Assembly: GCA_903879995.1 (NCBI GenBank)
Contig: CAIRNW010000372.1
Coordinates: forward strand, 1 to 12,962
Reading direction: 5' to 3'
DNA length: 12,962 nucleotides
Origin: an uncultured Bacteroidota bacterium
GTDB lineage: Bacteria; Bacteroidota; Bacteroidia; Chitinophagales; Chitinophagaceae
Both the position numbers and the translations under genes were made by a program. Shown in pieces: positions 1 through 7,016 of the stretch; position 1 is the first letter of the stretch, and each line of letters starts with the position of its first letter. The notes beneath the pieces were generated by a model that worked only from the letters and a program-made list of their open reading frames with translations, was not told the DNA's origin and did no database searches.

Positions 1-661
1 GATTTATTTGTAATAAATGGTTATTCCAATTCCAAGGACAAGGACCTACCCGAGAGGAAACTGAAAAAACAGCCGAATCCGCTGGAGGATTGTAGAGGGT
101 AGGAAAATAATTAAAAATTTCTTCCACACGGACTGCATCGGTGGGTACATAAGTGCCTCTTGAGATAAAGCGGCGAATATTGGAATAGGAAGCTTGATCG
201 ACAGTCAGTGAAAGCCCCGTGGTTGGAAATGCAGATGTACTAACCCATTTATTCTCCAGCAAATCCGCGTAGGTCTCATCCCCAGTGAACCAACCTTTAC
301 GTTGATCTCTGTTCATATTAGCCGTGCGAGAAGATAACCGCGTATTTTCAGTTAAGCGTTGTCCTGGGGGTAACGGACGAAGTGTTATTTTCAACGGTGT
401 AGCCCCGGCTGTGCTAATTTTTTCAGTGCGAAATCCGGTGTAAGTGAGCTGTAAAGTATCTGCATAAACTCGCGAGGAAAATCCAAAACTACCTAATACA
501 CCAGTTTTATATAAAAGGCCCGTAGAAGCTTGTCTGATTTGGACATTTTGTAACGGCTGTCCTAATGAATCTTTCACTTCGCCGCGTACATAGTACTCCT
601 GTGCCAATCCGGTGGCTGAATAAAAAAACATGAGGAACCAGTAGATCCTTCCACACCGCAT
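1..661 (-). CDS. YfbK-type von Willebrand factor A protein with carboxypeptidase-regulatory-like N-terminus (partial)
   Basis: Only the first 220 codons are in the window; the C-terminal part lies beyond the left edge. My translation starts MRCGRIYWFLMFFYSATGLA, a plausible signal peptide cut after GLAQ, so the protein is probably exported. Residues about 25-97 (RGEVKDSLGQPLQNVQI, then LTYTGFRTEKI) read as a carboxypeptidase-regulatory-like beta-sandwich, common on Bacteroidota surface proteins. Residues about 148-220 closely resemble the N-terminal domain of E. coli YfbK-type vWA proteins: SLTVDQASYSNIRRFISRG, then DAVRVEEIFNYFP and a PxPWN motif. By family knowledge a vWA domain and a C-terminal DUF3520-type domain should follow off-window; neither is visible. 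The function of this family is not well established. The gene follows hpt by 34 bases and may be the last or next member of that operon. The ATG at 661 is chosen because it gives the complete signal peptide; the in-frame Met at residue 11 would leave it too short. Confidence 0.85.
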   Translation of the reverse strand, partial: MRCGRIYWFLMFFYSATGLAQEYYVRGEVKDSLGQPLQNVQIRQASTGLLYKTGVLGSFGFSSRVYADTLQLTYTGFRTEKISTAGATPLKITLRPLPPGQRLTENTRLSSRTANMNRDQRKGWFTGDETYADLLENKWVSTSAFPTTGLSLTVDQASYSNIRRFISRGTYVPTDAVRVEEIFNYFPTLYNPPADSAVFSVSSRVGPCPWNWNNHLLQIN

Positions 662-678
662 ACTCTTGTTTATTGAAA

Positions 679-694
679 CCACTTATGTAAGTGG
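679..694. other. Short inverted repeat between hpt and the vWA gene
   Basis: CCACTTATGTAAGTGG has 7-base arms (CCACTTA/TAAGTGG) around two bases, or 6-base arms with a 4-base loop. It starts one base after the hpt stop codon. Read on the minus strand it is followed by TTT and then AT-rich sequence. It could be a weak attenuator or an RNA-stability hairpin, but it lacks a proper U-tract, so a working terminator is unlikely. Confidence 0.3.
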
Positions 695-695
695 A

Positions 696-1229
696 TTATA
701 CCAACTGATACAAGGCACCAAAATTTCGTCCTAACCCATCATAATCGAGTCCGTATCCCACAACAAATTTGTTTGGGATAGAAAATCCAACATAATCCAA
801 GGGCACAGAAAAATTAGTGGCTTCGGGCTTGTGCAAGAAAGTTGCAATACGAATTGAGGCGGGCTCCAGCTGCCGGAGTGAGGGCAGAAAATGATGTAAG
901 GTTTTTCCAGTGTCCACAATGTCTTCCACCACAATTACCTCCCTTCGATGTAAATCTTGATCCATTCCAATTGCTGTCATCACCTGACCAGAAGAGCGCA
1001 TTCCTTGATAGGAGGCAATTTTTATAAAAGAAATTTCAGCATCCAACTTGATTTGTTTGAATAGGTCAGCTGCAAACATGAAAGAACCATTCAAGATGGC
1101 CAGGAATAACGGTTTTTTATTGGCGTAATCAGCATTGATCTGGTTTGCTAATTCGCAAACACGTTGTTGTATCAAATCCGCGGCGAGGTACTCTTTAAAT
1201 ACCTTATCATGAACGCGAATCGTTTCCAT
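696..1229 (-). CDS. hpt: Hypoxanthine phosphoribosyltransferase
   Basis: Cytosolic purine-salvage enzyme that transfers the phosphoribosyl group of PRPP to hypoxanthine (and usually guanine), giving IMP or GMP. The 177-residue length is normal for the bacterial family. All expected motifs are present: LNGSF at 46-50, SYQG at 73-76, the PRPP-binding signature VIVVEDIVDTGKT at about 98-110 with the acidic pair E102/D103, the purine-contacting lysine K134 in FLHKPEA, and the C-terminal VGYGLDYDGLGRN segment at about 157-169. The ATG at 1229 gives the expected N-terminus; no Shine-Dalgarno sequence is evident, as usual in Bacteroidota. It starts 20 bases after the glucosaminidase stop and is 34 bases ahead of the vWA gene, so it is probably co-transcribed within the run that starts at the O-methyltransferase. 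Assignment to hpt rather than another purine phosphoribosyltransferase is secure from the signature and C-terminal motif. Confidence 0.95.
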   Translation of the reverse strand: METIRVHDKVFKEYLAADLIQQRVCELANQINADYANKKPLFLAILNGSFMFAADLFKQIKLDAEISFIKIASYQGMRSSGQVMTAIGMDQDLHRREVIVVEDIVDTGKTLHHFLPSLRQLEPASIRIATFLHKPEATNFSVPLDYVGFSIPNKFVVGYGLDYDGLGRNFGALYQLV

Positions 1230-1249
1230 AAATGAATTTGACAGCTAAG

Positions 1250-2176
1250 TTACAGTCTGGAGCGTAAGGATGGTAAACGCAATACACTTTTAGTTTTTTT
1301 CTCTAAAAACAGTACTTGTGAGACGGGGGCCTCTGTAGCGGGGGTTAGATTGTTCCACTCAAATAGTCGGGCAAGCGGTATTTTATATTGCTGTGCAATC
1401 ACCAAAAATGGAGTGCCAGCGGTCACATACACAGCACGAAATCCTTGCTCTTTAAATAGTCCGGTAGGATACCGATTGTCCTCGGACGGTGAGGTGGCCA
1501 TATTGGTTTTGGGTTGTTCCTGAACAGGTTCCTTTTCAATAATCACTTCAGCAGCTATAACGGGTACAGTCGGAGCAGGGATATTATTTTTGTCAGTAGC
1601 CGCTGATTTAGGCGATTCAGCTGTAGCGTTACTGCTTCCCTCTACTTCCTCTCCCTCTGTTTCGTAACCCAGTGCTACCATAGAGTATTGCTGCAAGTCG
1701 TATTCCTCGATTAACCGAATCAAGGTTTGAGCATAAATTGGATTTGTTGCATACCCTGCAGCTTTAAGTCCTTTGGCCCAGGCTTCATAATCCGTGGGAT
1801 CCAACTCAAAAAGAGAGGCATAACGTCCACTGCCTTTTAAAAAATTGGAATGATCCCGATAAGACTCCGCTGCTGAATTATATTTCCGAAAACACTCATT
1901 GCGTGCATCATCCGTATGACGAACGGAAGGACCGTTCCATCCAGTTTTACATTTGATACCAAAATGGTTATTGGACTTTAGGACTAATGGACTTTGTCCA
2001 GCCATTGTTTCATGAATTCCCTGGGCCAGCTTTATAGAGGCCGGAACACCGGTTCGCTTCATCTCGTTAATGGCAAGATCCTTATACTGATCAATGTACT
2101 CCTGTATGGTGGCCGCAGGCTGCGCCCATACAGCTAGACTCATGAAAAAGCAAAAGATTGAAAAAGTAATCCGCAT
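1250..2176 (-). CDS. Exported glucosaminidase with C-terminal LysM-like domain
   Basis: Likely a peptidoglycan hydrolase that cleaves the glycan strand (N-acetylglucosaminidase, FlgJ-C/Auto-type family). Residues 1-19 form a signal peptide ending AVWAQ, so it acts in the periplasm or at the cell surface. The catalytic domain spans about 22-162. Its hallmarks are IKLAQGIHETMAGQS at 48-61 with the presumed catalytic E56, the SNNHFGIKC motif at 68-76, FRKYNSAAESYRDHSNFL at 96-113, and GYATNPIYAQTLIRLIEEY at 141-159. A low-complexity Glu/Pro/Ala/Thr-rich linker (about 170-240) leads to a LysM-like module at about 248-292 (YVTAGTPFLVIAQQYKI, WNNL, VLFLEKK), expected to bind glycan. The protein ends soon after this first module in a basic tail. 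The start codon sits one base after the O-methyltransferase TAG, so translation is probably coupled. Substrate bond specificity is inferred from the family. Confidence 0.88.
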   Translation of the reverse strand: MRITFSIFCFFMSLAVWAQPAATIQEYIDQYKDLAINEMKRTGVPASIKLAQGIHETMAGQSPLVLKSNNHFGIKCKTGWNGPSVRHTDDARNECFRKYNSAAESYRDHSNFLKGSGRYASLFELDPTDYEAWAKGLKAAGYATNPIYAQTLIRLIEEYDLQQYSMVALGYETEGEEVEGSSNATAESPKSAATDKNNIPAPTVPVIAAEVIIEKEPVQEQPKTNMATSPSEDNRYPTGLFKEQGFRAVYVTAGTPFLVIAQQYKIPLARLFEWNNLTPATEAPVSQVLFLEKKTKSVLRLPSLRSRL

Positions 2177-2177
2177 A

Positions 2178-2819
2178 CTATTTTATCTTTTTTATCACAC
2201 TCAAACCATCCCGAAGCGGGATAACTGTTACCTCTACATCATCCCGTTTCAACAGCGCCTCATTAAATATTGAAATAGCTTTTGCATTTTTCCCCTGCAA
2301 TGGCTCCTCAAAAACTTGTCCGTGAAAAAAAATATTGTCCGCTAAGATATAGCCACCCACACGAACAGCCGGAAAAATCATGTTAAAATAGTCCAAATAA
2401 GAAACCTTATCTGCATCAATAAATACCAAATCCCAGACTTTTTCAAGGCCAGGAATAATTTCATGTGCATCTCCACAATGAAGATGAAGCTGGGTGGCAT
2501 AAGCAGAGCGATCAAAAAAAGATCGTGCAATGGCAGCATCCGTTTCCCTCAATTCGATTGTATGTAATTGTCCCGAAGGAGTTAATCCTGACGCCAAACA
2601 CAATGCACTATAGCCAGTCATCGTTCCAATTTCTAATATGGATTGAGGAGCGAGTAAAGAACTAAATAACTGCAGAAAACGCCCCTGTAATAACCCACTG
2701 ATCATATGCGAGGCGGGATGATGTGTACGGGTGTAATGCTCTAATTCCTGCAGCAAACTGTCTTGGGGAGAACTATGTTTTTCTGCGTAGTGCTGTGCAA
2801 GCGGATGTAGGATGTCCAC
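2178..2819 (-). CDS. Class I SAM-dependent O-methyltransferase (caffeoyl-CoA OMT-like)
   Basis: Cytosolic, probably metal-dependent O-methyltransferase of the COG4122/YrrM type; the acceptor cannot be told from sequence. The 213-residue protein is a single Rossmann domain with the SAM-binding motif I ILEIGTMTGYSAL at 61-73, the acidic ribose-binding residue in TIEL at 87-90, the metal-site segment LVFIDADK at 131-138, the second metal-site pair DN at 161-162, and the C-terminal PLRDGLSVI at 201-209. The start is GTG: an in-frame TAA lies 9 bases upstream, and the next in-frame ATG is at residue 39, which would remove conserved N-terminal helices. A -7-like TACCTTTG lies 16 bases upstream of this GTG, implying a very short leader. 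The gene is one base ahead of the glucosaminidase and heads a probable four-gene run. Family assignment is firm, function is not. Confidence 0.88.
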   Translation of the reverse strand: MDILHPLAQHYAEKHSSPQDSLLQELEHYTRTHHPASHMISGLLQGRFLQLFSSLLAPQSILEIGTMTGYSALCLASGLTPSGQLHTIELRETDAAIARSFFDRSAYATQLHLHCGDAHEIIPGLEKVWDLVFIDADKVSYLDYFNMIFPAVRVGGYILADNIFFHGQVFEEPLQGKNAKAISIFNEALLKRDDVEVTVIPLRDGLSVIKKIK

Positions 2820-2835
2820 AAAAGGAATTTAACTA

Positions 2836-2863
2836 CAAAGGTACTGCTTGTTTAATCAATCAC
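2836..2863 (-). promoter_or_regulatory. Candidate Bacteroidota promoter for the O-methyltransferase operon
   Basis: On the minus strand, TACCTTTG (2843 to 2836) matches the Bacteroidota -7 consensus TAnnTTTG perfectly. GTG (2863 to 2861), one base from the -33 TTG, precedes it by 17 bases. The -7 element lies inside the 36-base gap after the symporter stop. Expected transcription start is about 10 bases before the GTG start codon. Chance occurrence of six fixed bases in so small a gap is low, but no experimental evidence exists. Confidence 0.5.
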
Positions 2864-4370
2864 GGGACCGTGTAGCAGCGCTGGAAATTAGCCACAACCC
2901 AAAGAATGTAATCAGTCCATTGAGTAAAATCAATTCAGGTCCAATCTTATATCCATTGAATAGTTGCTGCGAAAGCGAGTCAATACCCAGTCGTGTATGT
3001 AATAAGCCCTCGTAGTATAGCGGATTACAAAGTACATCCAATACCAGCGTTAACAAAGGTCCTGCCACACAAACAAGCCATACACGTGCATCATTCAGTA
3101 CGCGCGTAGTTAAGATCCCAAAAGAAAATAGTCCAAGTAGCGGCCCGTACGTGATTCCTGCAAATTTGATAATAAACTGAATGATGGTTTTATCATTGAT
3201 TACTTTAAAAAGCAGCACCATCACCAGAAAAACTATGGCAAATCCTAAATGGACTGATAATCGGCGACGTCTTTTTACCTTTTCCTCAGCCTTACTCCGA
3301 TTAAAATCTAAAATGTCAATACAAAAACTGGAGGTCAAGGACGTAATGGCTCCATCTACACTGGGAAAAAGAGCGGAGATCAATGCAATGATAAAAATAA
3401 CACCAATGGTTCCTGCAAATGCATCACTTAAAGCGATGGTTGGAAAAAGATCATCTCCTTTAGCGGATAACCCTGTAGTGGTTGCATATAAATACAACAC
3501 GGCCCCTAAAAGAAGAAATAAAGCATTGACCACCACTAAAATTAAACTCAAGGTCATCACATTTTTCTGAGAATCTTTTAGCGTACGAACACTAATGTTC
3601 TTCTGCATCATTTCCTGATCCAGTCCGGTCATCGTGATTGTAATGAACATACCCCCAATCAATTGCTTCCAGAAATTGAAAGGACTTTTAGTATCCCAGT
3701 TCAGTACCTGGTTGTAATTATTATCGCTGATCATTTGCCAGGTCCCCGCCAAATCTGTTCCAAGGGTATTCATCAATACCACTAAACAAACAACAAGACC
3801 AATGAGCATACCAGAGGTCTGTAAAGTATCTGTAAAAATGATGGTACGAACTCCCCCTTCAAACGTGTATAACAGTATAAGTACTAGAATCACCAGCGCT
3901 GTTGCGATAAAAGGGATTCCTAATTTGTCAAGAATAAATAACTGTAGAATATTAATGACTAAATATAAACGGGCCGTTGCGCCGACGGTGCGTGATAAAA
4001 TAAAAAAGAAAGCTCCAGCCTTATGCGCATTGATGCCAAATCTTTTTTCCAGATACGTATAGATGCTGGTCAAATTCATCTTATAGTATAGTGGCAATAA
4101 AATAAATGCCACTACCGCATATCCCAGCACGTACCCAATGACTAATTGAAAATAATTGAACTGAATTGTCCCAACATTTCCAGGTACACTTACAAATGTT
4201 ACTCCGGAAAGAGAGGTTCCCACCATTCCAAAAGCAACCAGCATCCAGTTGCTATTTCGGTTACCAATAAAGAAGGATTCATTATCGGCATTCCGTGAAG
4301 TATACCAGGCTACGCCAAGAAGTAAAAGAAAGTACCCAATCACAAACGAAAAAAGAAGAAGTGGTGACAT
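2856..4370 (-). CDS. Sodium:solute symporter (SSS family)
   Basis: Inner-membrane sodium-coupled uptake protein of 504 residues, usual for the family, with about 13 hydrophobic segments. The N-terminal helix at about 3-23 is followed by the family-typical FFIGNRNSNWMLVAFGMVGT at 33-52 and then SGVTFVSVPG at 55-64. The helix-6/7 region carries MTGLDQEMMQKNISVRTLKD at 247-266, matching the (T/L)DQE motif of sugar and vitamin symporters. The eighth core helix, ISALFPSVDGAITSLTSSF at 331-349, holds the serine/aspartate cluster expected at the Na2 sodium site. The cytoplasmic loop at 358-370 is strongly basic. The substrate cannot be inferred; sialic acid, sugars, carboxylates and amino acids are all used by relatives. 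It is transcribed divergently from the LOG gene across a 69-base gap and ends 36 bases before the O-methyltransferase. A poor promoter candidate (TTG, 23 bases, TTTTTTTG) lies in the divergent gap. Confidence 0.9.
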   Translation of the reverse strand: MSPLLLFSFVIGYFLLLLGVAWYTSRNADNESFFIGNRNSNWMLVAFGMVGTSLSGVTFVSVPGNVGTIQFNYFQLVIGYVLGYAVVAFILLPLYYKMNLTSIYTYLEKRFGINAHKAGAFFFILSRTVGATARLYLVINILQLFILDKLGIPFIATALVILVLILLYTFEGGVRTIIFTDTLQTSGMLIGLVVCLVVLMNTLGTDLAGTWQMISDNNYNQVLNWDTKSPFNFWKQLIGGMFITITMTGLDQEMMQKNISVRTLKDSQKNVMTLSLILVVVNALFLLLGAVLYLYATTTGLSAKGDDLFPTIALSDAFAGTIGVIFIIALISALFPSVDGAITSLTSSFCIDILDFNRSKAEEKVKRRRRLSVHLGFAIVFLVMVLLFKVINDKTIIQFIIKFAGITYGPLLGLFSFGILTTRVLNDARVWLVCVAGPLLTLVLDVLCNPLYYEGLLHTRLGIDSLSQQLFNGYKIGPELILLNGLITFFGLWLISSAATRSRD

Positions 4371-4391
4371 AAGAAGGGGTTGGATTGAGTT

Positions 4392-4421
4392 TTGAAGATA
4401 GCCAAAAAAAGATTCTCTTTG
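4392..4421 (+). promoter_or_regulatory. Candidate promoter for the LOG-family gene
   Basis: TTG at 4392-4394 and TCTCTTTG at 4414-4421 are separated by 19 bases, fitting the Bacteroidota TTG/TAnnTTTG pattern with one mismatch in the -7 element. It sits 18 bases before the ATG in the 69-base divergent intergenic region, the only place a promoter for this lone plus-strand gene can be within non-coding sequence. It is a pattern match only. Confidence 0.35.
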
Positions 4422-4439
4422 CTCGACTAATCACAAGCT

Positions 4440-4976
4440 ATGGCAATTCAATCCATCGCAGTTTTTTGCGGATCCAAAAAAGGAAATTCAACTTGCTATA
4501 GCGAGCAGGCTCGTGAAGTGGGGCAATTGGTGGCCGAAAGAAATATCAAAATGATCTATGGAGGTGGCAGTGTAGGACTCATGGGCGTGATGGCAGATGA
4601 AGTAATGCGTCACGGGGGATGGGTAACCGGTATCATCCCAAAATTACTCGTGGAATGGGAGGTTGAGCATCGCGCAATCTCTGAATTGATCATTTGCGAC
4701 GATATGCATGAAAGAAAACTTAAAATTTATAGTAAGGCCGATGCTGCACTTGTTTTGCCCGGAGGCGTAGGAACGCTGGATGAGTTATTTGAAGTGCTCA
4801 CCTGGAATCAATTAACCATACACGATAAGGAAATCTTTATACTAAATACAAACCAATTTTACGACTCCTTACTACAGCAACTGCAAACCATGAAAACGGA
4901 GGGATTTCTTACAGAAACTTCTTTAGATAAACTTCACATTCTCAAAAATCCATCGGACCTGCTGCGATTTTTGTAA
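4440..4976 (+). CDS. LOG-family protein (nucleoside 5'-monophosphate phosphoribohydrolase, TIGR00730 type)
   Basis: Cytosolic Rossmann-fold enzyme of the lysine-decarboxylase-like/LOG family. Characterised members hydrolyse the N-glycosidic bond of cytokinin riboside monophosphates or of AMP-like nucleotides. The 178-residue length is typical. Visible signatures are the N-terminal IAVFCGSKKGNS at 6-17, the glycine-rich YGGGSVGLMGVMAD at 40-53, MHERK at 89-93, and the diagnostic PGGVGTLDELFEVLTWNQL at 107-125, containing the catalytic PGGxGTxxE. Despite old database names it is not a lysine decarboxylase. It is the only plus-strand gene here, divergent from the symporter and convergent with the outer-membrane-barrel gene, whose last 43 bases it overlaps. 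Its natural substrate in this bacterium is inferred only; nucleotide salvage or clean-up is the most likely role. Confidence 0.92.
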   Translation: MAIQSIAVFCGSKKGNSTCYSEQAREVGQLVAERNIKMIYGGGSVGLMGVMADEVMRHGGWVTGIIPKLLVEWEVEHRAISELIICDDMHERKLKIYSKADAALVLPGGVGTLDELFEVLTWNQLTIHDKEIFILNTNQFYDSLLQQLQTMKTEGFLTETSLDKLHILKNPSDLLRFL

Positions 4977-5584
4977 GACCGATTTAAGTTACCTTGAAAT
5001 AGTGGGAATTGCAGTCCTGCACGAAATACCGGAGTTGCTCTTCCAAAATTATCTGTGTAAGGGGACAATATATTTCCTGAAACATCAAATAAGATGGACA
5101 AATAATAAAAGGGTTCTCCACCGCGGCCCGCTCGGTTACTGGTATAGCCTCCCCCTATTAAAATACTACCCACATCATTTTTACGAACCTCTGGAGGACC
5201 ATTAAGCGGAATGTTTTTACTTCTAATAAAATTATGTTCGATTTGTGCCTGCGCAAATACAAAACGCAAGGGATAAATACGAATAAAAGGACCCGCTCCA
5301 TAGGTGGTCTGCCTCAACTTATTATTAAATATACCATTGTAATCACGTACAGAATTATAGGAGAAGTTTACCTGTAAAGCCAGCTCAGCCCAATTGGTAA
5401 AACTGTAACCAAACACAGGATTAGCACCAATCAAAAAATTATTATTGAAAAATCCCAACGAAACGGTACCGCCCGTAAATAAGTTTTGCTTCCAATCTCG
5501 CTTTTCAGCTTCTTCAGTATGTTGTGCAGCTACTTGCGCCAACATACAAAGGGCCAGCAATGTACTAAATAACCTTTCCCGCAT
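4934..5584 (-). CDS. Small outer-membrane beta-barrel-like protein
   Basis: No specific family recognised. The 216-residue protein begins with a clear signal peptide (RERLFSTLLALCMLAQVAAQ, cleavage near residue 20). The rest alternates short amphipathic strands with polar turns, as in small 8-strand barrels: GTVSLGFFNNNFLIGANPVFGYSF at about 39-62, WAELALQVNFSYNS, TTYGAGPFIRIYPL, FVFAQAQIEHNF, VGSILIGGGYTS, FYYLSILFDVSG and PVFRAGLQFPLF at 185-196. The last strand ends in Phe, like the C-terminal beta-signal, but a polar tail of about 20 residues follows, coded largely opposite the end of the LOG gene. The ATG at 5584 lies inside the last codons of the upstream oxidase gene (20-base overlap), suggesting translational coupling. 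A role in envelope structure is inferred only. No catalytic motif is seen. Confidence 0.75.
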   Translation of the reverse strand: MRERLFSTLLALCMLAQVAAQHTEEAEKRDWKQNLFTGGTVSLGFFNNNFLIGANPVFGYSFTNWAELALQVNFSYNSVRDYNGIFNNKLRQTTYGAGPFIRIYPLRFVFAQAQIEHNFIRSKNIPLNGPPEVRKNDVGSILIGGGYTSNRAGRGGEPFYYLSILFDVSGNILSPYTDNFGRATPVFRAGLQFPLFQGNLNRSYKNRSRSDGFLRM

Positions 5585-6968
5585 TCAAGATCGAGTTTGG
5601 ATCAAAAACAGTTTTGATAGCACGCATCAGGTCGAGACTTTTTTCCTGGAAAACAATGGGCATGAACTCTTTTTGAATGAGTCCAATACCATGCTCTGCA
5701 CTAATGGTGCCGCCTAATTTGTAAACAATCTCAAATAATTCAGTCAGTATTTTTTTCATTTCAGGATCCCCGTAACTATTGGGAGTTCCCTCCTTACGTA
5801 AGCGCACATGAAGATTGCCATCACCAGCGTGTCCGTAACAGACCACATCCACCTGATGTTTTTTTCCTAAAGCCTTCAATTCACGAATCAAAGTTGGTAG
5901 CTCGGCCCGAGGGACTACCGTATCCTCTTCGATGGTGTATCCAACCATTTTCACCGCCTCTGCTGCTCTTCTTCTAAGTTTCCATAAACGCTCTTTCTGT
6001 GTGGCATCTTCAGCAAAATAGATCTCCCCTATATCATATTGTGTCAACAATTCGCCAATAGCCTCCATTTCACGCATCAATACATCCGTATCGTTTCCAT
6101 CCACCTCGATTATAAGATGTGCAGCCGTATCATCAGTAATAGGAACAGCGGTATCATCTACCATTTTACTTACGATGCGTAACGCATCAATTTCAATCAA
6201 CTCTAATGCACTGGGAGTAAATCCGGCTCTGAAAATAGCACTAACAGCCTCACCGGCTTGTTCCAGATTTCTAAATGGAACTAGCATCAATAAATCATGC
6301 GTAGGAAGTGGAATTAACTTAAGTACAATTTTTGTGACAATGCCCAGCGTACCCTCACTCCCTACCAATAACTGAGTAAGATTATAACCCGTAACATTTT
6401 TTATCACATTAGATCCTGTCCAAATTATTTCTCCGGTTGGCAATACCACTTCAAGGTTTAGCACATAGTCCTTTACCACGCCATACTTAACCGCTTTGGG
6501 TCCGCCGCTATTCTCGGCTACGTTTCCTCCAATGAAACAGGAGCCGCGACTACTGGGATCAGGAGGATAAAATAGTTTTTTAGCTTTCACTGCGTTTTGT
6601 AATACCTCAGTGATCACACCTGGCTCTGTGGTTACTTGTAAGTTGCGCTCATCAATCTCAAGGATAGTATTCAAACGCTCTGTACTAAGCAATACACCTC
6701 CTAAATGAGGTAAGGCTCCGCCACTTAATCCTGTTCCTGCACCGCGAGGTGTTACAGGAATTAGATCCTGATTACAAATTTTTAAAATTGCACTGATCTC
6801 TTCCGGAGTTCGTGGTTTTACCACCACCTCTGGCAAAAAGCGAAGATTCTCTGTTTGATCATGTGAGAAATGTTCTAGCGTTTCTTGATCCAGTAATACA
6901 AACTCACTGCCTAAGATCGCGCGAAACTGATCTACATGTTGATGGGTTAGTTTTCCCTGCTTGGGCAT
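5565..6968 (-). CDS. FAD-linked oxidase, GlcD / D-lactate dehydrogenase type
   Basis: Flavoenzyme of the VAO/PCMH fold that oxidises a 2-hydroxy acid such as glycolate, D-lactate or D-2-hydroxyglutarate. The 467-residue length fits GlcD. The FAD-binding domain (about 42-220) shows PRGAGTGLSGGALPHLGG at 74-91, DPSSRGSCFIGGNVAENSGG at 137-156 and LLVGSEGTLGIVTKI at 200-214. The C-terminal substrate domain carries EEDTVVPRAELP at 347-358, CYGHAGDGNLHVR at 377-389, with the conserved histidines near the flavin and metal site, and SAEHGIG at 423-429, ending DPNSILNAGKVI. No GlcE or iron-sulfur GlcF subunit is adjacent, so it may act alone or with partners encoded elsewhere; the electron acceptor is unknown. 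There is no signal peptide, so it is cytosolic or peripheral. It follows the PorP/SprF gene by 48 bases and overlaps the barrel gene by 20 bases. Exact substrate is unresolved. Confidence 0.88.
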   Translation of the reverse strand: MPKQGKLTHQHVDQFRAILGSEFVLLDQETLEHFSHDQTENLRFLPEVVVKPRTPEEISAILKICNQDLIPVTPRGAGTGLSGGALPHLGGVLLSTERLNTILEIDERNLQVTTEPGVITEVLQNAVKAKKLFYPPDPSSRGSCFIGGNVAENSGGPKAVKYGVVKDYVLNLEVVLPTGEIIWTGSNVIKNVTGYNLTQLLVGSEGTLGIVTKIVLKLIPLPTHDLLMLVPFRNLEQAGEAVSAIFRAGFTPSALELIEIDALRIVSKMVDDTAVPITDDTAAHLIIEVDGNDTDVLMREMEAIGELLTQYDIGEIYFAEDATQKERLWKLRRRAAEAVKMVGYTIEEDTVVPRAELPTLIRELKALGKKHQVDVVCYGHAGDGNLHVRLRKEGTPNSYGDPEMKKILTELFEIVYKLGGTISAEHGIGLIQKEFMPIVFQEKSLDLMRAIKTVFDPNSILNAGKVI

Positions 6969-7016
6969 AATAATAGGTTGGAGACAAATTTCGGAATAAA
7001 TAACCAGTATGAAAAG

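Noticed and set aside
3181..3570. 129-codon open frame on the plus strand
   Set aside because: It lies entirely antisense to the symporter, which has complete family motifs. The translation is basic and lacks any recognisable fold.
4440..4976. Lysine decarboxylase
   Set aside because: The PGGxGTxxE motif is that of LOG phosphoribohydrolases; the lysine decarboxylase label is a historical misannotation of this family.
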